A DNA stretch of 64,000 nucleotides from Todiramphus chloris collaris (Eukaryota > Chordata > Aves > Coraciiformes > Alcedinidae): the NCBI GenBank assembly GCA_025345505.1, contig JANVCC010000270.1, positions 1,062,839 to 1,126,838 on the forward strand. The letters are read 5' to 3'. How positions within the stretch are numbered: position 1 is the stretch's first letter; each line of letters opens with the position of its first letter. The notes beneath the pieces were generated by a model. The model worked only from the letters and a program-made list of their open reading frames with translations, had not been told where the DNA came from and searched no databases. Below are positions 47,001 to 59,000 of the stretch, one piece after another. The position numbers were made by a program, and so were the translations under genes.

Positions 47001-50000
47001 CGGGAGGAATTTCTTCTGCTGCAGGAAGGCAGGCTGGGGAGTCTTTCTCTGGAGAGATTGCTGCCTGGGTGTGGGGATCCTGGGCCCCCTGCTCTGGGTG
47101 ACCCTGCTGGAGCAAGGGGGGCTGAACCACATGATCCCCACCTCCCATTTGACAATAAGTAAAAAAAATTAAAATCACAAAAGGCATTTAAATGGGCATT
47201 TAATAAGACCGAAAAATTTGAAAATCCTCTGTAACCACCCTCCCAGAAGCAGGGTTTGGTTAGAGGGTGAATCTGCAGCCCATCTATTTCCTCTTTACAA
47301 GGTGCTCGGCTCTGGACAGAAGACACGTGGTGCTGCTCCCTGGAACAGCCAAGGAGTTCCTCCACGTTTGCAAAAGAAATAAAATAACTCCCTGCAACAG
47401 CTGGCGTCTCTCCAGACCATTTATAGGGAAGGGCCCCACACCAGGGAACAGAGGAGCTCCCCATCATCTCCCACGACTGCTTCCAATTCACCAGCCACGG
47501 AAGTGTTCGAGCAGAAGGAGATCGGACTTACGAGTTCACACACAATACCACGATGTTTTTCCACAGGTTCCTGGTCCCCACCACTTTAACAATGCAGACT
47601 TTCTTCGGTCTCCTGGCGATCTCCTTTTCCAACTCTGGGATAAAAACAAACCAAAATTATACTTTCACTGGGGAGGTCAAGGAGGAGAAGCTTCACTTGT
47701 GAGCTACAGATATTCTAGGGGATGCTCTGGAGAGCAGGACACTATCGATTTCATTGACAGCAGCTACAAAACTGCTAAAGAACCTTCCTATGGTGCCCCT
47801 CAGGTTCCTCATTTTCTTCTAAACCCTCCTTAACTGTCTTGGGGCTGAAGAACTGCCCAAGAACTCCTTGACACCCCAAACCTTCTCCCAGTTTAAAACA
47901 CGTATGTGAAATGGGGGCAGTTTGGAGCTTGATCCCAGCAAGCATGACGTAACATTTCCTGAAGAACATCAGGATTCTGTGAATGTTTAACCCCTCTGCT
48001 TGTGCAGTTACAAGACCTGCTGCCTTTCCCGTGGAGAGGACTGGAGCTCAAACTCCTTTTTCTCGGGAATCTTTTGAGGTTTGTTCAAATCCAGGTTTCA
48101 GAAAGAAGCATCTAGGCTGCTCTGTCAGCTCATCCTCCCCCCGACATTTCCAATATTTAAAGTTATTCTGATGGATACACTTCCTTAAAGAAAACCCCTT
48201 GGGCATCATCAGCTGTGATGTCTTTGTGCTGCGGAACTACAGCCTCAAAGCTCCTTGAAGTGCTGGGCAGCTGCAAGGTAACTTTTCTTTGCAGTGCTCT
48301 AGCAGCTCGCAAGCTCTGCAGGGACTACGTTCTCGTTCGCACGGGACAAACCAAAGGGAGCTGCTGAACTCCCAGGCCAGAGCTCCAGCACCGACCTAAG
48401 CGTGCCAACAAAACCACTGCTTCCAAGCCATGGGACCCACGAGAGAGCTGCAAGGGCACAGAAGCAGCTACAGGGAAGCCTGCCGGTAGCGATGCGCTCC
48501 CAAGAGCGGGGATGGGAGTGTTGCTTCGGGGGAAGGATGCTCGCCAGGCTGGCTGTGCTGGGGCCATGCCCACCAGATCAGCCCCAGCGTCCCGAGCCAG
48601 CCCCACCACAGAGATCTCTTGAAGAGATGCAAGGCAGGAAAATAACAGCAAGCTGGGATGGGGAGTGGTAGGAAATAGGAGCTAAATCACCTGAATTTAC
48701 AAAAATCACCTGAATTTACAAAAAACCAGTTTGTCTGCTGTTGTACGACAACCGTATCATAAAAATAATAAATCAGAGACGTTATTTGTATGCAAGTAGT
48801 TGAGCTATTCACTGCTCACGGGTCACTCCTGGTTTTCTCTCTAGAGTGACTGCAGGGAACGCTCCGGAGAAAAGCACATTTTACATTAATGATTGTGCTT
48901 AGGCAGAATATTGCCCTGCTACTTCTCTTACTGCCTGATAATAGCAATTTCTCCCCAGAATCTACGCAGCATGAAGCTCACGTAAGCACAAAACCAGAGG
49001 TGGAGCAGAAGAGGAAATCAGTCAAGTTAATATTTGTGCTACAGGAGCACTCCGCAATGGATCAGGGCTGTGTTAAAAAAAATAAGCAATAATAATAATT
49101 AAAAAGGATAGTACCTAATCTCACAGAGCAAGGTCAAAATGGCTTTTGTAGCAAGATTCCAGAAAGGAGAAAGTAGGAATAAAATAATTCAGAACAACTG
49201 AAGCAGTTAGATAAAACTTAAATCATAAAACCTACAACTGAGCCCAAGCCAGACCTAGAGTGGAAGAAGTCCAAGCGAGCAGCAGCAGCAGCACAAGGTT
49301 GTGAAAAGCTGTTGGTGACTGTTCACTAGTTCAGCTGACAGACAACAACAAAACTCATCACCTAAACAACACACGGTGCACAGAATTATGTGGACATGAC
49401 AGCTCACTCAAGCTGTCCAAGAATGACCACGTCTGTCCCATCAGAGCAAAATATGTCCTCTGTCAGCAGAGGACAGTCTCTGACGACGTATTCTTTCGAT
49501 TTTCTTAATTTCCTTTTTTTATTTTTTCTCAAAGTAAGTTTAACTTTTTTCTTTGGAAGGAGGAAGTAGACTTATTTTTTTGTCAATATGAGCTTTATTG
49601 ATCCACAACTTAATAAAATTAAGAGAGGTAGCTCTAACCAAGCTACCTCTCTTAATTTTATTAAGTTGTGGATCAAGTTGTAGTCACTTCTCTTCAGAGC
49701 CAAACCTGATTTTGCCCTCCACTCCTGCTCTATTTATACATTAGGGGTTGCCACAGTCCGCATGGTCTTTATTTATTGTCAAGCATCCTTCTTTTGTGCA
49801 CTCGGGCCCCATCTTAACCTTTCTTATAAACTGGTCCTTCCAAACTAATTCTCAGTGTTGTTCTCTGCTCACCTCCTTCAGGTGAATGATTCTCCCCGAG
49901 TCTCCAGCACTTTCTGGTGACTGTCTCCTTTCTTTATTTCTATACGCACCAGTCAGATGCTCACCCAAAACCCCACCCTACTGTAAAAATCAATCAATTC

Positions 50001-53000
50001 TAATAATGAAAATACCATTCAAATAACAACAAATAAGCCGTGTGACTTGCAAACAGTCATGGGCCACAGCCCTGGCTCTCGTCTGCATGAGCATCAGGAG
50101 AGTGGCAGCTCTTGGGCCGCCTGGACTTCCTTGGTCAGCAGTAAGATCTTCAAGGAGAAGTCAAGACAATGCCTATTAAAACCCCATGGCACCAACTGTT
50201 GTGCCCTCGCAGTTACTGGAGTGATGCCAGGAAAGCTCCCCCTATCCCCAGTTTATTCTTTGCTTTTGCACTGCAGCCACCAGTTCAGAAGGAATTTGCA
50301 CTAAACGGTTCAGGTCTGATTTACCAGAAGGGCGAGAGTGGAAAATAAGAAGTATTTTTTATCCCTTTACTCAGAGGCCCACTATGAGTTTTCCCATAGC
50401 CTGAAGCCCACACACACTCTAGGCTTCCTATTCAGGGACTCGGTAGGAAAACTGTCAACAAGCTAACTCTTTATATCTCAGTGGAAATTAAAACTATTCA
50501 TTGGGAAACTTTAAAAGTCTCACGGGGAGGGGAACCCTACCAGCTTCCAGCTCCCGGCGCTGCTGAATTCTCGTGGGATCCTCTGCATTTCAGGAGCATG
50601 GCTTTCAAAAACTCAGAAAGTACCTTTAAAGCCTCCAAACGAAGCCACCCATCTCTGCGGCGCTTGGCAGAGGCAAAATAGGCAAAGCTCAGATCCAGCC
50701 ACCGAAAAAGGAGGTTCAAAATGACAAGTGCCCCGTGGTGATGGGCTTCTGCTGGATTTTTCTGGCTGCTAAACGATACTGTCAGGAGCTCTTTGAATGC
50801 AAAAAGAGCTACGGAGGCCCAGCACAGAGGCTCAATCAATCCCCCGAGCACGACAGCTCTGCAGCAGGAGGTAGCTCAGCCCAAAATGCTGCACTGAAGG
50901 AAACTACTCTCAGCCATGCCGAGTTACTGGCACATGGGGTTATTTACACCTTCCAGGATTTCTGTCTCCAGGAACAACCACTGTGCTTGTTTATTTACGT
51001 GGTTTGATCATGGACGACCAGCAGCCTGATCCACTGCAGTTTTTAAAAGCCTCATGGTGAAGGAAGCTTGAAGGCCACCAAGTCACATACAGAAATGATG
51101 AGGTGGGGAAGGAGCTGACTGATGGCCAGACAGCAAAAAGGGATAGAAAAAGAGAAATCATAAGGGGGTGGCAGGAGGCTAGTTGTGGGGTGACCCTGCT
51201 TATTCTAAAAAAATGAAAATCTCGTTTAATAACTTCACTAAGGAGCTTGGCACGGACCTTAGGAACACACCAGTGCAGTCTGCTGGTGACCAAGCAAGGT
51301 GCTGCCAGCAGCAGAGCACAGGAACGGGATGTTAGAGGGAACTGAGCTTGAGGCTCTGTGTGGCAAAAGCAAATGCAAAATACCAGGTAAAATTCCCAGG
51401 GACCAATGGGAAATGCTTCTGCTGGAAGAGAAGCTTTAGGGAATATCATGTTGGACTGGGTGTACAGTACTTGAACACAAGTGACTATAAGGCACCGGTT
51501 TATTGCATCCATGAGGTATTTGGAAGTCAGACAATGATATACTGGTGGTCTCTTACAAATGTGGACATCAATATTTGAGGAACAAAAGTTCTGGCAAGCC
51601 TATTTATAAAGGAGAGGAGACAGAGAAGACCTTCAGCTCAGCAAAGGAATGGGGCTGCTGTCTGCTTACATAGCAAGGGGAAAGAGAAAAGAGATTTAAG
51701 ATAAAGATAGTCACAGACAGGAGCAAATGGGAAGAGGGGGGAAAAAAAAGAGAGACAAAGAACCTGGACAGCTGCAGTGTATTTGAACCAAATGCTAAAA
51801 CGAACCCCAGGCAGGACAAAAGCAATCGTGAGTCTGGAACAGCCTTCCAACAACAGTATGGGACAGAAATACTAACAGAATTTAAAATGAAGCTCATTTT
51901 GTGAGAGCAACTGTGTAACTCACTGGCTAGAACAGCAAAGGACTGATGGCAATAATTTGTTTCAATCCTGTATTTCAAAAAGATGGGACAAGTCTGACAT
52001 AAGGCTTTTGTTGCGATCTTCGATTGCTCACGTGCATTATGATACAGCACTTAACTAGATGATCACACATATTAGGTTTTTCCCCCCTGAGAATGCAAAT
52101 GGGCAGCTATTGAGGATGTCTCCACCTTTCCCATCCAACAAGTGCCCCTCCACCTTACTATCCAAACCTTCCTGGGAGCACAAAACGACAGAGTTCCTCA
52201 GAGACATTCCTACAGCGCTGCCAGAATATTCGTGTGCTTCATAAATACCAACGAAATTATCTCCACCACCTTCTTGTAAGAAAAGGACAAAGATTACTCC
52301 TGTTTTGCAGGCAGGGAGATAAAACAGAGGAATTGTGATGGGAATGAGAAAAATCACAGAGCAACACCCTTGAAGGTGCTGATAGGAGTGCTCCCGGCTT
52401 TCTGCAAGTCAAGCCCCAGAATTACACGCCAGAGACGGACACTGAAGTGACTGTGATTAGGGGCAGCACTGAAAGAGCCTGATTCCAGAGAAGTGTCCAT
52501 CATTGGACAAGAACATCCCCGGCAGAGCTGGGAAACAAGTACAGCTCTTCAGGAGGCATTCAGCTCCACCTCCCCAAGACTGTCCTTCCTTCTGCAACCC
52601 TCAGCCTCATTCACTACACACCTTCCAAATTCTGCAACAAATGAGGAACAGACAACAGCTTCATTCCCACAGCATCGTCCATCCTATGCACTGATTCGTC
52701 CATCCTATGCCCTGTGGAAAAAATAGGTCGTAATCATGTTATTAAAGGCTGTATCATCATGCCTTCATGCCAGGAGGCCAAGCAAGGGTTGCCCAGGCAA
52801 CCTGACTTCTTGCAATCCCCAGAGCGTGACTCGCCAACGTTTACATTCCTCTACCATTACCAACACCGAGAAAACCCCGACACAAAGCACACCTCCAACC
52901 CCAGCGCGTGAAGCCGTAGCTGGGCCAGGCTTTGGGCGCCTACACTCTGCTGCTGGAGCAATGGAGGAAGCCCCGGCGGGCAGAGCTGGTGAGGAGAGCA

Positions 53001-56000
53001 GGGCACGCTGCAGCAGGGGGGTCACAGCAGAGGAGCCCCGTGGCTCGTGCCCCGCGGAGCCGGCTCCTCCGGACGAGAGGTGGCACGGCGGACAAAGAGC
53101 CACTGTGCCAGCCGGGCACAGAGCGGCTGCCATGGGCTGGAGCGCGGCCAGACAGAGTCTGCGGAGGACTCGGCTGGGGAGAGAGAGTCATTCAAGCCTG
53201 AACAGTGGCTGACAGACCCCTCAGTCTTTTTGTCTTGTTTTTTTTTTCCTCCTCCACATTTTCCAGCATTCCAGCAAACCTCTCTGGGAGACTTGGGCCA
53301 GGGGCTCACCACCCTCAGGGTAAAACATTCTATCTAGTCTAAATCTTCCCTCTTTTAGCTTAAAACCATCACACCAGGCCCTGCTAAAAAGTCTGTCCCC
53401 ATCTTTCTTCTAAGCTACCTTGAAGTACTGAAAGGCCACAGGGTGTCCCCAGAAAATTCTCTTCTCCAGGCAGAATGCCCCCAACTCTCCCAGCCCTGAA
53501 AGAGTTGCACAACTTCCATCAGTTCCTGCTCCTGAACAAGAGGAGACCTCCAGGAGAAAGCCAGCCCCTCCTGAAGGCTGATCTAACACACGGGAGGGCA
53601 ACAGAAACCACTGGCTGGTTCTGTGCGAGATCTCGGTGGCCGACACATGGTCCTCTGTAAGACTTGAAGGCTGCCTTCAAGTAGCACCTTAAATGGAATT
53701 GTTTCACTTAAATGTCCCAGGTTTAGCCGATTTCCCCCTGGGACTTGTACGGGATCCATGAAGCAAGCTAGAAACAGGCTCTAGGAAAGGAACAGCTGGC
53801 AGGTTTGTTCATAGTACCTCAGATGGAGTTCCCCCTGCCATGGGGCCAGGGAACGTCTTTCCTTCTCTAGCTTTGAAACAGCAGCGTGGTTGTTGCTGTG
53901 ACTGTCTGAGGACGTGAGTAAAGCTCTGTAGGGAGAGTTCTATTCGGGAAAGAGACTGACTTTCAGACATAGAGCTTTTTCATCCTTCTTTCTGATACTT
54001 ACACCTTAAAAAAAAAAAAAAATAAAAAAGGCATGCAAGCACACAGATCAGCCTCAGGCTTAGAGGGAAGAAATACAGCAAAACAAAAGAGGAAACCAGC
54101 TCATGTATAAAAGAAAAGTAATGGCAGCGTGTTGCTCAGCAGCAAGAAAGGTGAATGATTATTTATTTCTTTTTTTTCATTAAGAGGAAAGCCCCTGAAG
54201 CCCACAGCTTTGCTAACTGCAATCCACACACACGCAGTACTTGTCACCACTGTAGCCCTTCTTCCTCTCCACAACCTGCCCCACACACTGAAGTCTTCAC
54301 AACTGCTTGATCTTTGCTAGCTGCTTCTGTAATTACATCAATATTATTTCTCTAAGTCCAGAAAGGAACCTTAGGAAGGAAGAGCTGCAACCTGTCTGTG
54401 CACAGGGGCACTCCAACTTTCAGCTGCAGATGAACAAAGGCCGTTATCCAGCCCAGCCAAGCAGCTATTTTTCTGTTAAGGAACATCTGAAATGTTTCCC
54501 ACCACAGGGGAAGAGAAGGGTGGGCTTCCATGGAGGCATCAAGTCTGAGATCTTGCAGCAGGCAACCCACTCCAGCCAACAGACCCATCGCCCCACAGAG
54601 AGTAAAACCACACATCCTACCAAAATTATGCAAGCCATCTACACAACAAGCCTTTAGAAGGTGTGAGGACAGCTGATGCTTTGGGATTTTCAGTTCCCCT
54701 AAGCACTCTCTTCTCCTGTTCTTCAAACAGATCTCCACGCTTCCTTAGTATTTATTTCACTCTCAAAACAAGGGACTGGACAAGAGGAACCAGCCTCAAG
54801 TTGCCCCAGGGGAGGTTTAGGTTGGAGTTGAGGAACAATTTCTTCCCCTCCAGGGCTGTCCAGGGCTGTCCCAGGCTGCCCAGGGCAGGGGTGGAGTCCC
54901 CGTGATCCCTGGAGGGGTTTCCAAGCCATGGAGCTGTGGTGCTGAGGGCCAGGGGACAGTGGTGCCCTGGCAGCGCTGGGGGAACATCTGGACTCAATGA
55001 TCTTCAAGGTCTCTTCCAACCAAAATGACTCTACCATTCTGTGACTGTCTTGCAGCTGCGTTGAATTGTGCATTTGGTTCTTGTTCCAGAGAAGAGACTG
55101 GGAAGTTTCTGGAGAAGCTGCCTGTGAAAAACCTGCACTGAATGAACAGTATCAAAATATTTCATTTGCTGAGGACTGAAACTGACTTTTTTTGGGTAAT
55201 GTTTTGAAATATTTGTCAACAAAACTCATCCAGCCTGTTTTACAATTGACCTCTCAATACACAGCCGGGTAAAAGTCATTCCCTGGATGCAATAATTAAA
55301 CTCCTATTTCTAAAAGCGGGAGAAGTGTTGAGCCAACTGATGAAATCTTGAGACTCAAAAATTTGAGATGATTTAACCAGGTCTAATTAGCACACCTAGA
55401 CTTCTGAAGTATTAAAGAAGAAAATATGACTGCATAAAACAAAATCTCTCTTTATGAAGGCTGACCGTTGCTGCCAAAAACCACAAGGAGCACCAATCAC
55501 TCAGAAATAAAGCCACTCAGAGCTGTCGAGGGGGCAGCTCTGCTTCGGCTTGGCAGACACAACAGAAGGTTCCTCAGACCCCGGGGGCAGGTTACTGAAG
55601 ATAAGGGCAGTGTTAATTTACAGCACTCTGGACTCGGATCAGCACCGCTTGTCTCACTTCGATTCATTCCCCGTGCTTGGTGCTGGCCGAGCATCGCCCG
55701 GCAGCCGCCCGCGCTGATCCTCTCCAGACAGGGGTGGTTCCCACGGCTGCTGGACCCCCCAGCTGCAGCCGGACCACCGACCAGCCCCTCAGTCCTTCTC
55801 TTCAGAGACATCTCCTGAAGAGCACTGGCAAACCACTCCCACCCTACGGACTGATTCAAAACCAGCAGATCAGCTTTTCTTCCCTTTTTTTTTCCACCTT
55901 TCTTTCCTCCAGTGGTCCCCTTCCCTGCAGAGCAGAGGCCCTACAGATGGTTGTTGGCTATTCCCACTACGGGCAGCGAAGCCAACTGGACCAGTAAAAG

Positions 56001-59000
56001 CTTTCAGCAGGCAATGGGAACGGTGTGATTCTTCAGCAAGGAAAAGAAGCCTGCTCATTGCTTGGGCAGCAATTCCAGATTGCCTTTTCTGCCACCCCAG
56101 AAGTACTTCACCCCCTTGCACGCTGCTGCTTTTTATCATGGAACCTGTACCAGCTGCCAAGATGGGTACCTGTGAAACTACCCTGCGTCCTGTAAGGACC
56201 TGTGACGTAGGATATGCTAATTTGGCTGGTACACACGAGTGAAATGACAGCAGGGTTTCCAGCTGGAAGTGAGCAGTTTATCATTTGCATGTCCTGGGAG
56301 CAATTGAATCACCGGAGGCTGCTGCGACAGCGCAGCCAGGAGTAATGAACAGCAACGCAACGGCCCCTAACGAGAGCAGAACAGTTTCCAGCCCTTTCAG
56401 GTGGAAAAAGAAAGAATAAAACAAGTCACAAACAAAATCCGCCCCACAGGTAGGAAAGCTCGACCACAGAGTCAAGGGGATAGCTGCGTCAGGGTCAGCA
56501 GCATCCTCTCTCCTGGAGTTTTACACAATCCCTGCCTGGTCACATTCTTCATTCAGGATTTCTGCTCTCCTCACTCAGACCATCAACGGTCCCATGGTCA
56601 CAGAAGAGTGAGACGGTTCTTCCATAATTTAAGCTCATTCCATCCTTTTGACACTGCACTTCTCTTACTCGCTGCAGCACCCCTCCAGAGCTGGGCCAGG
56701 AAAGCCAGAAAAACGGCATTTACACGGCAAAGCCATGTTGTGTGTGATGCAGATCCAGGAACTGTAACCCCAGACACTCAGTTCACAGGCAAACCTGCTA
56801 ATTAACACCAGTCTGCACCAGAAATCACAGTGGTGACCTGGGTATCAATGCCACAGACCCAAATTTTGTACCCCTCACTGATGAAAACCGCTTCATTCCT
56901 TAGGCACTGACGTTAATGGTGACATTTTGCTCTTGGACATGAAGTCCATTCCTGTGCTGATGCCTTTAGCACCAACCAAAGCTACAGTTACACCAGGGAC
57001 CCCAGCGAGTATTGGCCCAGTGCAGGAAGCATCGCCCTACCCATGGGCGAGGCCTCTCTGCAGCCCCTGGGGTCAGAGCAGGGAGGGTTTGAAACAGTGG
57101 GAAAAGAAAAAAACAAACACCAAAAAAGCAAAACAAACAAAACAAACATTTCCACATTTTCTGGCCAGTGGGTAGTCTGATACAGACTGCAAGTGACGGT
57201 GTAAATCGGGTGTTCACGGGCACCGTCAGGCCTGGGAGAAGGAAGGGAGCCTGAACCAAAGCTGCCAGGCACGCGGGTGAGATGAAAACCCAGAAACTCT
57301 TTGCCTTTGTTGCCATTAGAAACACACGCACATGAACTCTCTTCTGCAAAGCACCCTGTGAGACAGCAGCATAGCTATTTAGGCGGCAGTCCCAGGGACA
57401 AGAGGAGTCAGCTCTTTGTAAAAGCACCAGTAAGACAAGGAACCAATAACTGAGACTCAACCAAAACCTGCACCCTACCACTGCAGCTTGTGGGGACCCC
57501 CATCACCAGCAGCTTCACTCAGGTGATGCAGGAGAGGAAAGCAAAACAGCTCTTGGAGCAAGGCTTTAAAAGCTTAGGTCTGCCATGGGGCTGGCACTTG
57601 GGAACTGCGGCTTCGAGAGCTGCCCCTTCTCCAAACCAACACGGGAAGAGCTGTGAGACGGGCAGGATCCCTGCCAGCAGCTTCCTGAAGAGCTTTCCAG
57701 AAACACACAGCATTGAAGGTAGAATTCTTCAGATGTCTAAAGACACCTGCACTGCAAGATGAGACTATAACTACTGGGACCACTGCCCAACAGGCTGAGC
57801 GGCTTTAAACACAGCACCGGAGTCTGGAATGTTTTCCCAAGAAAAAGCACCATGAATGGATGGATGGGATGGTTTTACAGGCAGTAAACAGCTTATTTAA
57901 ATGTGGGCAGCAATGCCACGTGCAGCCTTCGGGGAAGAGCGGGGGGATTTGTGGCTGTTGGTCTGTCCTACTCACCGGGCACCACTCCCTTGATGTCGCT
58001 CTCCGTGTTCATCCTGTTCTTGCGTGTGAGCTGGAGGATCAGCTCCTTGGATGCCTCAAACTGTTGCGTAGCCATCAGCCACCGAAGGGACTCTGGGAAA
58101 ATACTTTCAGGATGGAAAACAGGTTAGGGTCACTTCCAGGAAGAGCTGGGCAGCGTTCAGCTGCTCGTTTAACCGCTCACAAGCTACGGCACTATTTTCA
58201 AAAAGCAGAGGAATTGCTTACGAAACAGTAAGAGGGAAAACAGATTCCAAATGGGCAAGTTAAGGACGTTTTCTTTTACACTGATTCACAAATGATACAA
58301 GAACTACCCTACCACAGGAAAAATAAGACATATTAGAATTTTAGAATGTATCAGAGGCACTCTGCCCATTGATACAAATCTGAAAGCACCGTGAGGAAGA
58401 GGCAGCACTGTCTGCAATAGAGATCTGCTGCCAAGAAGGGAATGAATGATGTGCAGTTAACACGTGGTAATCAGACCAAAGAAGGAAAATAACTGACAGA
58501 AGCAATTTGGATTAGGCAGAGAGAGGAAAGAGAAGAATTACTTTTTAGGATTATAATGGAACAGATTTTTAAAATTTCTGAACATGTCAGAAATCTTGTC
58601 CCACATATAGAGACTCTGTTTTATACAGGTCAGTGTTGTGCATGCTCCAGACAACATTCAGTTGTTTCTCTGAAAGAGGAAAGACAACATTGGTCAGGTT
58701 ACCTTAAAAATATACACATGCACGTAGAGTTGAAAAATAAAAAAGTTTGTTTTCCACCCAGCTGTTTCCTTCCAAGTGCTGATCTTGACCTGGTTCATTA
58801 GCTTAACTAATCATTCTTCCTTTTTTTTTTTTCTCCAGATGAGTTCATATTAATACAAACCCAAAAGAAATATGAAACAAATGAGACCTCCCAGAGTGCT
58901 ACAGATATGGAAACTTTCAGGTTTGATTCCAAGTGTATTTTTCTTTCAGGCCTCATTTTCACTAATCTTCCAAAAGACCTTCCTAAAAACAAATTTAACA

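Larger units (their letters stand above)
47635..57975 (-). other. SLC22A23 10.3-kb intron
   Basis: This is the largest intron in the window. It holds the perfect inverted repeat at 49598-49676, CR1 pieces at 53276-53490 and 54765-55043, a GC-rich patch near 52930-53180, and two tiny tandem duplications (period 19 at 48684-48722, period 21 at about 52675-52715). No exon was found. Confidence 0.65.

Noticed and set aside
52930-53200. GC-rich patch as an alternative SLC22A23 promoter or exon
   Set aside because: No SLC22A23 homology and no convincing acceptor/donor pair. The ORFs on both strands look compositional.
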